In this document: positions 1 through 7,824 of the stretch, one piece after another | Numbering within the stretch: the stretch's first letter is position 1 | Layout of the letters: every line of letters starts with the position of its first letter | Notes under the pieces: model-generated | The model's input: only the letters and a program-made list of their open reading frames with translations | Databases searched by the model: none | What the model was told of the DNA's origin: nothing | Position numbers and translations under genes: made by a program | Origin: Draconibacterium sp. | Lineage (GTDB): Bacteria > Bacteroidota > Bacteroidia > Bacteroidales > Prolixibacteraceae | NCBI GenBank assembly: GCA_015493625.1 | Contig: WGCT01000197.1 | Coordinates: 1-17,270, forward strand | DNA: 17,270 bases | Reading direction: 5' to 3'

Positions 1-22
1 AATTTGGATTGAATATAGGGAT

Positions 23-62
23 AAAAAAAGCCGGGAGTTTAAAATTGGTTTAAACTCCCGGC
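23..62 (-). terminator. Rho-independent terminator of secDF
   Basis: Positions 30-43 pair perfectly with 49-62 (14-bp stem with a GC-rich base, 5-nt loop). On the minus strand the hairpin is followed by a run of seven T (complement of 23-29). It lies about 25 nt after the secDF stop codon. This is the clearest terminator in the window. Confidence 0.93.
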
Positions 63-87
63 TAACAAATAAATTTTTATTTCAAAA

Positions 88-3000
88 TTATTTTTTGCGC
101 TTAACTGCTTTTGCCACCTTTTGAGTGTCGAATGCAATTGGTGTTGCAATAAAAACAGATGAATATGTTCCAACAACAACCCCCACTAACAGTGCAAACG
201 TAAAGCCTCGAATAGTTGCTCCTCCAAACAGGAAGATTGCGAGCAGTACAATAAATGTTGACAGCGAAGTACTAAATGTACGGCGCAATGTGCTGTTTAA
301 TGCGTGGTCAACATTGTCGTTTCTGTCGCGTTTCGGGAAAATGTGCAGATACTCACGAATACGGTCGAATACAACCACGGTATCGTTAATAGAGTATCCC
401 ACCACCGTTAAAATTGCCGCAATAAATGCCTGGTCAATTTCTAACGAGAAGGGTAAGAATCCGTACAGCAATGAGAAGATTCCCAAAACAATTAACGAGT
501 CGTGAGCCAGAGCGGCAACCGCTCCCAAACCATATTGCCAGTTGCGGAACCGTATTAAAATGTATAAGAAAATAATGATGAGCGAGAATGCAATGGCAAT
601 AGCTGCATCTTTCCTGATATCATCTGAAATTGTTGGCCCTACCTTTTGCGAACTCAGCAAATAGGTATCGGTAAACTGTTGTAAAGCAATGCCTTTTTTA
701 ATAAAGCCGGCATCTTGCAGTCCTTTCATTAACAGTGCTTCCGTTTCGTTATCGATATTTTCGCTTGTATCCTCAATTTTATATTCGGTAGTAATTTTAA
801 TGTCTTTGTCCGATGTTTTCACTTCGGGAGCTTCGCCAAATACTACAGTTAGTGCTTTTTGAACGTCGGCAACTTTTACCGGTTCATCGAATCGAACCAA
901 ATAAGTACGTCCCCCTTTAAAGTCGATACCGTAATTCAGTCCACGAACAAACAACGACCCCACAGATAAAAGAATAAATGTTCCTGAAATGATATAGAAT
1001 ACTTTTCTTTTCTCCATAAACTTAATTTTGGTATTACGTAACCAATCTTTTGTTTTCGATGATGTGAAAAGGATTTTATCGGTTTTCTTCAACTTCCAGT
1101 CGAACATAATACGAGTTAAGAATATAGCGGTAAACATTGAAGTAAGAATACCAATAATTAACGTGGTAGCAAATCCTTTAATTGGCCCCGATCCAAACAG
1201 GTATAAAACAACTCCGGTTAACAGTGTTGTAACCTGCCCGTCGATTACTGCCGAATATGCATTTTTGTAACCGTCGGTAATAGCCAGACGAATTCCTTTC
1301 CCTGCATTTAGCTCTTCCTGAACCCGTTCGTAAATAAGTACGTTCGCATCGACCGACATACCAATTGTAAGCACAATACCTGCAATTCCGGGCAGCGTTA
1401 ATACGGCACCCAACGAGGCTAAAACACCAACAATAAAGAACAGGTTAATAATAAGAGCAACATTTGCAACAAGCCCTGCGTCCTTGCTATAGAAGAAGAA
1501 CATATAAACAAGAATCAAAACAAAAGCAATCATAAACGAGAAGAAACCGCTACGAATTGCTTCTTTACCAAGCGATGGCCCAACAATTGCTTCCTGAATA
1601 ATAATTGCAGGAGCAGGCATTTTACCCGATTTCAGAATGTTTGCAAGGTCTTTTGCCTCTTCAATACTTTCCAGCCCGGTAATGCTCGAGCGGCCCCCGG
1701 TAATTTCGCCTTGTACAGTCGGGAACGAACGAACATAACCATCTAAAACAATAGCAATCGATTTACCAATGTTCTCTTTTGTCATGCGCGACCATATTTT
1801 GTCGCCTTCGCTGTTCATATACATAGTAACTTCGGGTTTCGACCCTAACCGGTCGAAGTCCTGACGCGCATCGGTAATTACTTCACCGTCGAGAGGAGCA
1901 CGTCCGTTACGAGTGGTAATTTTTATTGCAATTAACCGGTAATACTTTCCGTCTTTATCTATTGATTTTGATGTCCAGCGAAAGGTCATATTTCGTGGGA
2001 AAATACTTTTTACCTGCGGAAGATTTAAATATGTATTAACCTTTGAAGTATCTTTAGAGTGCGATGTTCCAACTACCGGGCCTGGAAATAGTTGACCCTG
2101 CTGGTCGGTACTTGGATTTAAAACCGCAAACAGAGGATACTGTTTTTTGAAATCGTCGAGATTGGTTGGCGAACCTGTTGTATCGGTTTCGGCACCTGCC
2201 TCAAGTTCCGAGAGTAACGAACTTTCGGTATTGGTAGAATCTTTAACTCCCTCTTTTGTATCTGCCGATTTTTCTGATGATTTTTCTGATGATTTTTCGG
2301 TAGTTTGTTTTGCTTTTGTCTCCGATTTATCGGCACTATTCTCTTCTGCTTTCAGCTCCTCAATCTCCTTAATTTTCTGATTTGCCTGTAACAAATACTG
2401 ATAAACTTCTTTATTGTCATAAGTTTCCCAAAACTCTAAGTTCGCTGTTCCCTGCAACAGATTACGCACCCTGTTTTGGTCTTTTACTCCGGGAAGCTCA
2501 ACCAAAATACGCCCTTTGGTTTGTAGCTTCTGAATATTTGGTTGTGCCACACCAAAACGGTCGATACGCGTACGAATAATGTTAAACGAATTATCGATTG
2601 CTGCATCGGTTTCATCTGAAATTACTTTTAATACATCGGCATTCGACGTGTTAAAATTAACACGGTCGCGTAAATCGAGGGTATTAAAAATTGAAGCCAA
2701 TTTTGCATTCGGGTCAATCTCCTCGAAAGCTTGGCCAAAAAGGGTAACAAAGTCGGCCTGACTATGTGTTTGCATCTCTTTAGCACGTTGAAGTGCCGCA
2801 TTAAAAGTAGAGTCGGTACTGTAGTTCGACATAGCTCTGATGATATCGATAACCGATACTTCGAGCGTAACGTTCATACCTCCTTTTAGGTCGAGCCCCA
2901 GGTTCATCTCTTGCCCTTTTACATCGTTATATGTAAAATCTTTCAGCCCGAAAAAACTGTAAACGTTTTCTCCTTTAAGCGAATCGAGATAAAGAGCCTC

Positions 3001-3135
3001 TTTCTTTTCATCTCCTTGTGCGTATTCAGCGGCATCTTTTTCAATCTGATGTGCTTTCCAGGTAAACGATAACTGGTAAACACAAACAGCAGCCAATAGA
3101 ATCGCAAATGTTAAAACTGCACCTTTGTTTTGCAT
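88..3135 (-). CDS. secDF: Fused protein translocase subunit SecDF
   Basis: SecD and SecF fused in one 1015-aa chain. It is an inner-membrane accessory of SecYEG that uses the proton gradient to pull exported proteins through the membrane. From the chosen start: TM1 at about residues 6-24; the SecD DLKGG motif at 82-86; the P1 periplasmic domain; the TM4 motif GMSVDAN at 592-598, whose Asp596 matches the conserved transmembrane Asp of SecD; the SecF start with TM7 at about 712-732 and GIDFKGGR at 736-743; the SecF signature GYSIND at 913-918. The frame is open from 3189, but I chose the ATG at 3135 because the protein then begins MQNKGAVL directly before TM1, as in relatives; the extra 18 residues are AT-rich intergenic sequence. 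Residues of about 259-327 form a Lys/Glu/Ser-rich low-complexity insert in the SecD periplasmic part. Transcription ends at the hairpin at 23-62. No own promoter was recognised. Confidence 0.97.
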   Translation of the reverse strand: MQNKGAVLTFAILLAAVCVYQLSFTWKAHQIEKDAAEYAQGDEKKEALYLDSLKGENVYSFFGLKDFTYNDVKGQEMNLGLDLKGGMNVTLEVSVIDIIRAMSNYSTDSTFNAALQRAKEMQTHSQADFVTLFGQAFEEIDPNAKLASIFNTLDLRDRVNFNTSNADVLKVISDETDAAIDNSFNIIRTRIDRFGVAQPNIQKLQTKGRILVELPGVKDQNRVRNLLQGTANLEFWETYDNKEVYQYLLQANQKIKEIEELKAEENSADKSETKAKQTTEKSSEKSSEKSADTKEGVKDSTNTESSLLSELEAGAETDTTGSPTNLDDFKKQYPLFAVLNPSTDQQGQLFPGPVVGTSHSKDTSKVNTYLNLPQVKSIFPRNMTFRWTSKSIDKDGKYYRLIAIKITTRNGRAPLDGEVITDARQDFDRLGSKPEVTMYMNSEGDKIWSRMTKENIGKSIAIVLDGYVRSFPTVQGEITGGRSSITGLESIEEAKDLANILKSGKMPAPAIIIQEAIVGPSLGKEAIRSGFFSFMIAFVLILVYMFFFYSKDAGLVANVALIINLFFIVGVLASLGAVLTLPGIAGIVLTIGMSVDANVLIYERVQEELNAGKGIRLAITDGYKNAYSAVIDGQVTTLLTGVVLYLFGSGPIKGFATTLIIGILTSMFTAIFLTRIMFDWKLKKTDKILFTSSKTKDWLRNTKIKFMEKRKVFYIISGTFILLSVGSLFVRGLNYGIDFKGGRTYLVRFDEPVKVADVQKALTVVFGEAPEVKTSDKDIKITTEYKIEDTSENIDNETEALLMKGLQDAGFIKKGIALQQFTDTYLLSSQKVGPTISDDIRKDAAIAIAFSLIIIFLYILIRFRNWQYGLGAVAALAHDSLIVLGIFSLLYGFLPFSLEIDQAFIAAILTVVGYSINDTVVVFDRIREYLHIFPKRDRNDNVDHALNSTLRRTFSTSLSTFIVLLAIFLFGGATIRGFTFALLVGVVVGTYSSVFIATPIAFDTQKVAKAVKRKK
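2267..2298 (-). repeat. 12-bp tandem repeat inside secDF
   Basis: The plus-strand unit gatttttctgat occurs at 2267-2278 and 2279-2290, with a partial third copy at 2291-2298. On the coding strand it encodes the Ser-Glu-Lys-Ser type repeat in the low-complexity linker of SecDF. The period is a multiple of three, so copy-number change would keep the frame. Confidence 0.85.
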
Positions 3136-3193
3136 TTTAAATAAATTTTTAGTGTTTAATTTTATAATTATTTTTGAATAAATATCCATTCGA

Positions 3194-3258
3194 AGCTGCT
3201 ATTCAGCAGCTCTTTCAGTAACAATAAAATTACTGAACTCAACTATTTTTTAAGTTGA
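3194..3258 (-). promoter_or_regulatory. Three consecutive hairpins in the secDF leader
   Basis: Three inverted repeats fill the gap between the 135-aa gene and secDF. Stem 1 pairs 3194-3200 with 3205-3211 (7 bp, 4-nt loop). Stem 2 pairs 3214-3221 with 3230-3237 (8 bp). Stem 3 pairs 3239-3244 with 3253-3258 (6 bp, AT-rich loop). None is followed by a T-run on the minus strand, so they do not look like ordinary terminators. The nearest hairpin is about 60 nt from the secDF start. The role is unknown: leader-RNA control, mRNA processing or protection, or repeat remnants are all possible. Confidence 0.5.
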
Positions 3259-3265
3259 AAAACGA

Positions 3266-3673
3266 TTACGACACCGGAGGTTCGTCGTCGGGGTGAGTAA
3301 AGAAATAATTTCGGAAAACCAGATAATGATAAGCCAGAATAAGCGGAGTAGTTTGTGTCTCAACTTCGGCTTTTAGTACCTGAAAGTTTCTTAATTGGTG
3401 ATATTTCTGAATAAACTTGTCGTGCGATTTTAACGGAGTTTTTCTTCCTGCATCTTTTTCTGCCGAGGTTTTTAGGTCGAAACTATTGACCTGACTAACA
3501 AAATAGATTTTACTTTGCGAGTTTGTGTTGTTTGTCGATTCGGCTTCAATCTCCTTCAGGGTTTCAGGGTTGTTTTCGAAATAGGCATCGAAAAGTGTGG
3601 CCACACCAATTACGGCAACAAATATTGCCAGGCGCATCCAAATTTTTTTCGATATTTTCTTTTTGAAAATCAT
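3266..3673 (-). CDS. Hypothetical membrane-anchored protein upstream of secDF
   Basis: I do not recognise a family for this 135-aa protein. It starts with a Lys-rich segment (residues 1-10) followed by one hydrophobic helix at about 14-30, so it should be an N-in anchored protein or carry an uncleaved signal with the rest in the periplasm. Residues 35-60 are polar (Asn, Ser, Glu). Residues 75-125 look helical and folded, and the end is acidic and proline-containing (DDEPPVS then stop). It has its own good promoter at 3728-3760. The next gene downstream is secDF, 130 nt away, with hairpins but no clear terminator or promoter between, so co-transcription is likely. That position, the N-terminal export signal and the Pro-Pro close to the stop would fit a Sec-monitoring leader protein, but an unrelated envelope protein is at least as likely. 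Confidence 0.72.
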   Translation of the reverse strand: MIFKKKISKKIWMRLAIFVAVIGVATLFDAYFENNPETLKEIEAESTNNTNSQSKIYFVSQVNSFDLKTSAEKDAGRKTPLKSHDKFIQKYHQLRNFQVLKAEVETQTTPLILAYHYLVFRNYFFTHPDDEPPVS

Positions 3674-3727
3674 ACTCTTACAACCGTCTCGGATTGTTAC
3701 TTTTTTAAAGTAATTTTTTTAGCGTGG

Positions 3728-3760
3728 CAAATATACCGAAACAATTCAGGTTTGCAAAAA
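3728..3760 (-). promoter_or_regulatory. Bacteroidota-type promoter for the 135-aa gene (and probably secDF)
   Basis: On the minus strand the -7 box is TATATTTG (3735-3728), a full match to TAnnTTTG. A TTTTTG -33 element (3760-3755) lies upstream with a 19-nt spacer. Predicted transcription start is near 3721, giving a leader of about 48 nt before the ATG at 3673. It is the only convincing promoter upstream of secDF. Confidence 0.72.
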
Positions 3761-3796
3761 TGAGTTGAGAAATTTTATTTTTAAATGAGATGAAAT

Positions 3797-3816
3797 AAAA
3801 ACCCCGAAGAGTTTTT
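3797..3816 (-). terminator. Short UUCG-loop terminator after the aspartic protease gene
   Basis: On the minus strand, 3815-3809 pairs with 3804-3798 (7 bp including one G-U) around a TTCG loop closed by C-G. It is followed by a T-rich tract and lies directly after the stop codon at 3820. The stem is short, so efficiency may be modest. Confidence 0.6.
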
Positions 3817-3819
3817 AGA

Positions 3820-4242
3820 TTAAATGGTTAGTGTTAAGAGCTCTCTTTTGTAATCGATTAATGCTCTGTGTTTTATTAAAAAATCGCTGCCAATTAATCC
3901 ACATATTTTCAATCCGGTTGTTTGTTGGTAAAGCTCATTAATTTGCGTAAAATCGAGAAGAGCTACTTTTAAATTCATTATAGTTTGCGTCCCAATTTTC
4001 AAATCTATTTTAGCGAGCTGAATCTCTGTTCGCTGTTCTCCCGGGCCAATGGTATGTATTTCATCGGTCTCGCCCTCCAAAACAGAATAGTGTTCAACCC
4101 TATTTTTATTGAATACAGTTTTCGATGCACCGGTATCGACTACCCAGTTCCCGGTTGTTTCGTTAGCAAAAACTCCTTTAATAATTATATGATAATTGCC
4201 GGGTTCTAACTCGATAATTTGTAACGGAATTTTTATTTTCAT
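3820..4242 (-). CDS. Retropepsin-like (clan AA) aspartic protease
   Basis: A 140-aa single-domain protein of the bacterial retropepsin-like type. The catalytic motif is D36-T37-G38 followed by Ala-Ser, within the hydrophobic context WVVDTGAS. Near the end, the hydrophobic LIGSDFL followed by ALIDY matches the second conserved segment of these folds. The length is that of one retropepsin domain, so activity would require a homodimer, as in the family generally. No signal peptide is seen; the N-terminus enters the beta-rich domain directly, so it is probably cytoplasmic. It stands alone between mdh and the 135-aa gene, with terminators on both sides. The 130-nt upstream gap is largely occupied by the mdh terminator, and I see no good promoter there. 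The substrate is unknown. Loss of protease activity and a binding-only role cannot be excluded, but the DTG is intact. Confidence 0.82.
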   Translation of the reverse strand: MKIKIPLQIIELEPGNYHIIIKGVFANETTGNWVVDTGASKTVFNKNRVEHYSVLEGETDEIHTIGPGEQRTEIQLAKIDLKIGTQTIMNLKVALLDFTQINELYQQTTGLKICGLIGSDFLIKHRALIDYKRELLTLTI

Positions 4243-4291
4243 TAATTATCTGTTTCTTATGATTCTCGCTCGGGGAGAGTAATAAAAATTG

Positions 4292-4323
4292 AAAAAGCGG
4301 TTAACTCCGAAGAATTAACCGCT
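4292..4323 (-). terminator. UUCG-loop terminator of mdh
   Basis: Positions 4296-4307 pair with 4312-4323 (12 bp on the minus-strand RNA, counting one G-U). The TTCG loop is closed by C-G, a very stable tetraloop. A T-run follows (complement of 4292-4296). It lies 50 nt downstream of the mdh stop. Confidence 0.88.
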
Positions 4324-4372
4324 AAAATATATTTCCCCTCTATCCGGTAAAGGTTAGAATACTTTTTTCAGA

Positions 4373-5308
4373 CTATAAAATATTCATTCCATCTAAAACT
4401 CCCATCACTCCTTTTACCGAGTTGGCCGAGTCGTTCAGAAGTTTTTTCTCGTCGTTGTTTAGTGCCACTTCAATAATTTTCTCAACACCGTTTTTACCCA
4501 AAACAACCGGAGCACCAACAAACATATCATTCAAGCCGTATTCTCCTTCGAGCAAAACACAACACGGGAAGACACGTTTTTGGTTCATCACAATTGCTTC
4601 AACCATTTGTGCTGCAGCCGATCCAGGAGCATACCAGGCCGAAGTTCCCATTAAATTTACCAACTCGCCACCACCTTTTTTTGTGCGTTCAACAATGGCA
4701 TTTAATTTATCATCGTCAATTAATTCGGTTACAGGAATTCCGGCAACAGTTGTATAGCGTGGCAGCGGAACCATTGTATCGCCGTGGCCTCCCATTAAAA
4801 GTGCCGAAATATCGCGCGGCGAAACATCGAGTGCTTCGGCTAAAAATGCGCGGTAACGTGCAGTATCTAAAATTCCGGCCATTCCCATCACTCGGTTTTT
4901 GGGGAATTTTGCTGTTTTAAATGCTGCGTATGTCATCACATCCAAAGGATTTGAGACGATAATGATTTTAGCGTCAGGTGAATATTTAACTACATTCTCG
5001 GTAACGCTTTTAACGATTCCGGCATTAATAGAAATTAAGTCGTCGCGGCTCATTCCGGGTTTACGCGGAAGGCCCGATGTAATAACAACCACTTCCGAAC
5101 CGGCTGTTTTCGAATAATCGTTTGTCGATCCGGTTATGCGCGAATCGTAATAATTAATAGGAGCTGTCTCCCATAAATCTAAAGCTTTACCTTCCGAAAT
5201 ACCCTCTTTAATATCTAACAGAACCACTTCCTGAACGATATTTTTTTCGGCTACTATCTGAGCACATGTTGCTCCTACATTTCCTGCTCCAACTACTGTT
5301 ACTTTCAT
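4373..5308 (-). CDS. mdh: NAD-dependent malate dehydrogenase
   Basis: A 311-aa lactate-dehydrogenase-like (type 3) malate dehydrogenase, oxidising malate to oxaloacetate in the TCA cycle or running in reverse. The Rossmann glycine motif is G7-A-G-N-V-G12. D32 at the end of the second strand indicates NAD rather than NADP. R82 and R88 flank the mobile active-site loop. The use of Arg82 in RKPGMSR favours malate over lactate. N120 in SNPLD, D148 with R151, and the catalytic H175 in GGHGDT are all present. The length is typical (310-315 aa) and the ATG at 5308 gives an immediate MKVTVVGAGNVGA start. It is monocistronic: a -7 box lies upstream at 5370-5377 and a UUCG-loop terminator downstream. 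Confidence 0.98.
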   Translation of the reverse strand: MKVTVVGAGNVGATCAQIVAEKNIVQEVVLLDIKEGISEGKALDLWETAPINYYDSRITGSTNDYSKTAGSEVVVITSGLPRKPGMSRDDLISINAGIVKSVTENVVKYSPDAKIIIVSNPLDVMTYAAFKTAKFPKNRVMGMAGILDTARYRAFLAEALDVSPRDISALLMGGHGDTMVPLPRYTTVAGIPVTELIDDDKLNAIVERTKKGGGELVNLMGTSAWYAPGSAAAQMVEAIVMNQKRVFPCCVLLEGEYGLNDMFVGAPVVLGKNGVEKIIEVALNNDEKKLLNDSANSVKGVMGVLDGMNIL

Positions 5309-5369
5309 TTTATTGTATGTTTAATTTGTAAATTAATACTGTTTAATATTCCCTTTTATTAAAGTAACC

Positions 5370-5377
5370 CAAAGATA
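5370..5377 (-). promoter_or_regulatory. -7 box of the mdh promoter
   Basis: Minus-strand TATCTTTG is a full TAnnTTTG match about 61 nt before the mdh ATG. The nearest TTTTG is 24 nt further upstream (5402-5406), longer than usual, so the -33 element is uncertain. Confidence 0.5.
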
Positions 5378-5413
5378 ACTTTTTTTTATTTATGTGAGAA
5401 ACAAAACTGAATA

Positions 5414-5432
5414 ACAAAAAGGAGTTTTTTGT
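5414..5432 (-). terminator. Possible weak terminator after the DUF5916 gene
   Basis: An inverted repeat pairs 5414-5420 with 5426-5432 (7 bp, almost only A-T, 5-nt loop). It lies 22 nt after the stop codon at 5454. The weak stem makes this tentative; nothing better is present before mdh. Confidence 0.3.
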
Positions 5433-5453
5433 GTTAAAACAGAACCCACCGAA

Positions 5454-7667
5454 TTAATTAAACCAGTATGTCATTTTTAAAACCAATGTGCGGTTTCGCG
5501 AGGTCCAGCTGCCCGGAATATAGTTGTCGGTATAAACCAGATAGATATCGGAAACTGGTTGATAGCGCCACTGCAAACGCATGTTTATGTTCATGTTGTC
5601 TATTTGCTCGTTGTACTGTACAAATGTCGACCAGAAAATTTTATCGGTAAAAGTAACATCTACCTTCGGCCCTATTAACCAGTTTTGTGCTCGCTCAAAC
5701 GGGTCGGGCAAATTTATATCGGTGTAATTATAGTTTAAAGTAACATTTACAAAAGGTTGAAACCGGTAGCCGAATTCTCCTTTTACGTAATGAATCATTC
5801 CTCCGTAAAATGTTCCGCGTGCAGCCTCAATCCACCAGTTAAACATTGTTTTGCGGGTCGATTCGAAATGAAAATAGTTCCCTGCAAAATTGTGTTGAGT
5901 ACCGGCTTTTAAAAAATGGTCGCCCGTGTGTGTTGGATCAAAATCTTCCTGTAGTTCAACATAAAAGTCAACGTGTCCGAAAGTAATCATCGACCGGTTG
6001 CTAAAGTTTACCTGATAATCGAATCTGTTTTCGTGTTCAATTTTACGAAAGTCAGGGTCGAAAAAAGTGTTTAATTGAATAGTTGGTCCGTGGCTGACAA
6101 CTTTTTTATTTGGCACAAAAAGGTACGTTATTTCAGGAGCCAGTAAATTAACGCCGGTACGAATAACATATCCAACTTCGGCCTTGTAATTTTCGCCTAC
6201 CGATGCCTGCGTAAATCCGGTTTTAATGTGTTTTGTATTGTACATTAACGTAGCCCCCTGCGAATATTGGCGGTCGGGGTTTCCGGGTTGAAAAGAGCGG
6301 TGATAAAAGAGTTTGCCGGTCCAGAAATTGTTTTTACTTGCAAGGTTATAATCGAATCCGACTACCCGGTTAAACATGGTTGTGTCGGCAGGTTGATTAA
6401 AATACTCTTTGTTCACAAAAATAAAACCGATGTTCGAGCGGGCAAAAATCTTTTTCTGAACAGAAGCAACAGTAAAATTTCGCGAAAGATATTCATCGGT
6501 TTTCTGAGTTGTCATATTCATAAAGCCAATTCGTAAATCGTTTCCAATTTTTCCACTTAATCGGGCGCCGGCTAAAACAGGGGCATCTAATCCAATACGT
6601 CGCGAAAAAAAAGGTGTAACTTCCGGAAACCCTGCGTTGGCAAACAGGTCGCTGTTCTCTAAAAAGAATTGCCGTTTCTCGGGGAAAAACAGCTCGAACC
6701 GGTCGAAGTTAACAACTTGTTCGTCCACCTCAACCTGAGCAAAATCGGGGTTATAAGTTAAATCCAGATTCATCGACGATGAGATTCCTATTTTTGCATC
6801 AAATCCAAAATCTTTTCTGTACTCGGCATCGGTTCCTGCTTCGTAATCTTTGGCAACACCACCAAAAATATAGGGAATAAACGAGATTTGAGGTTTCGAT
6901 TTTGGAAGCGGTTCTTCAAATTTCATTACTCCCGTGTAGGCCAAATTAGCCGTTGAGAATTGTCGTGGCACAGGTGCCCACGCCGACTTTTCATTCGACT
7001 TTAAATCTAACCGGTTAAAGTTTGTGTTCCATTGTTGGCTCCCCGGGGGATACCGAACCGACTTGAAAGGGATACGCATTTCGGTTACCCATTTATCGTC
7101 GTATTGTTTTGTTTTCGATTCCCATTTACAGTCCCAGTCGAGCGAAACGGTGTGCCCGTCAGACATGGTTCCGTCCCATTTTGCCCCCGATGCCGAAACA
7201 CCAAAAGTAAAGCCGTTTGTTTGATCGAGAAAAGTATCGAAAAACACCAGAAAATTGTCGTTACTGCCAAAGTCAAAATCGCGCCTAAACGACTCCATCA
7301 CTCTTTTCCCCGGAATGGTATCGTAAAAAATTTGTGCCAGATAGAGAGCTTTATCGTCGTAGGTCATTAAAATAACCGACTGCTGTTTGGCAAAACCCGT
7401 ATCGATGGGAAGAACCCTGTAAAAATCGGTCGCTTTTTGTGCACGCTTCCAGTCCGGTTCATTTATAATTCCATCAATTTTTATGGCCGATTGCTTTTTT
7501 TTAACCCTGTATATAAAGTCTTTATTGAATGTGTTGGTTATAGTGTCTTCTTTTAATCTAAAGAATTCCTCGAGGTTTTGCCTCGGGGTTGCAATATATG
7601 AATTTGCATTTACAACAACTGAAAACAGAAAAAGAATAGGAACAAATAGAAATTTTATTTTCGACAT
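5454..7667 (-). CDS. CBM9-like / DUF5916 outer-membrane beta-barrel protein
   Basis: A 737-aa exported protein. Residues 1-23 form a signal peptide (MSKIKF, hydrophobic core, ending near ANS). Residues of about 57-240 resemble a family 9 carbohydrate-binding-type sandwich, with the typical opening IKIDGIINEPDW and the later ALYLAQIFYD and MRIPFKSVRYP segments. The remainder matches DUF5916, predicted to be an outer-membrane beta-barrel; recognisable blocks are LDLTYNPDFAQVEVD and the stretch FPEKRQFFLENSDLF. The chain ends in alternating aromatic strands (LVLKMTYWFN), as barrels do. The frame is open to an ATG at 7700, but that ATG lies inside the -7 box, so the ATG at 7667 is the real start. 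It is monocistronic. The substrate is unknown for this family. It is next to the sulfatase block but has its own promoter, so a functional link is only possible. Confidence 0.9.
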   Translation of the reverse strand: MSKIKFLFVPILFLFSVVVNANSYIATPRQNLEEFFRLKEDTITNTFNKDFIYRVKKKQSAIKIDGIINEPDWKRAQKATDFYRVLPIDTGFAKQQSVILMTYDDKALYLAQIFYDTIPGKRVMESFRRDFDFGSNDNFLVFFDTFLDQTNGFTFGVSASGAKWDGTMSDGHTVSLDWDCKWESKTKQYDDKWVTEMRIPFKSVRYPPGSQQWNTNFNRLDLKSNEKSAWAPVPRQFSTANLAYTGVMKFEEPLPKSKPQISFIPYIFGGVAKDYEAGTDAEYRKDFGFDAKIGISSSMNLDLTYNPDFAQVEVDEQVVNFDRFELFFPEKRQFFLENSDLFANAGFPEVTPFFSRRIGLDAPVLAGARLSGKIGNDLRIGFMNMTTQKTDEYLSRNFTVASVQKKIFARSNIGFIFVNKEYFNQPADTTMFNRVVGFDYNLASKNNFWTGKLFYHRSFQPGNPDRQYSQGATLMYNTKHIKTGFTQASVGENYKAEVGYVIRTGVNLLAPEITYLFVPNKKVVSHGPTIQLNTFFDPDFRKIEHENRFDYQVNFSNRSMITFGHVDFYVELQEDFDPTHTGDHFLKAGTQHNFAGNYFHFESTRKTMFNWWIEAARGTFYGGMIHYVKGEFGYRFQPFVNVTLNYNYTDINLPDPFERAQNWLIGPKVDVTFTDKIFWSTFVQYNEQIDNMNINMRLQWRYQPVSDIYLVYTDNYIPGSWTSRNRTLVLKMTYWFN

Positions 7668-7697
7668 TTGCTTAATTGGTTTTGAAAACAAGGGAAG

Positions 7698-7727
7698 CAA
7701 AGTTACTAATTCTTATAAATCTACAAA
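7698..7727 (-). promoter_or_regulatory. Bacteroidota-type promoter of the DUF5916 gene
   Basis: On the minus strand, -33 TTTG (7727-7724), an 18-nt spacer, and -7 TAACTTTG (7705-7698), both consensus matches. Predicted start of transcription is near 7691, about 24 nt before the ATG at 7667. The alternative ATG at 7700 would fall inside the promoter. Confidence 0.75.
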
Positions 7728-7824
7728 TAGATGTTTACGAAATAGAGAAAATTAAAAACAAGACAAAATATTTTATACAAAACCAATTTTCATTTTTAAA
7801 ATCATTGGTGTCCGTTTAAAATAT

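Noticed and set aside
3136..3189. N-terminal extension of SecDF from an upstream ATG at 3189
   Set aside because: The extra 18 residues (MDIYSKIIIKLN...) come from AT-rich intergenic DNA and would precede the normal SecD start MQNKGAVL; the ATG at 3135 fits the family.
3194..3258. Reading the three hairpins as a terminator of the 135-aa gene
   Set aside because: None has a T-run on the minus strand, and the stems are short; secDF would then lack any visible promoter.
7668..7700. N-terminal extension of the DUF5916 protein from an ATG at 7700
   Set aside because: That ATG lies inside the -7 promoter box, so it would not be on the transcript; the ATG at 7667 gives a clean signal peptide.
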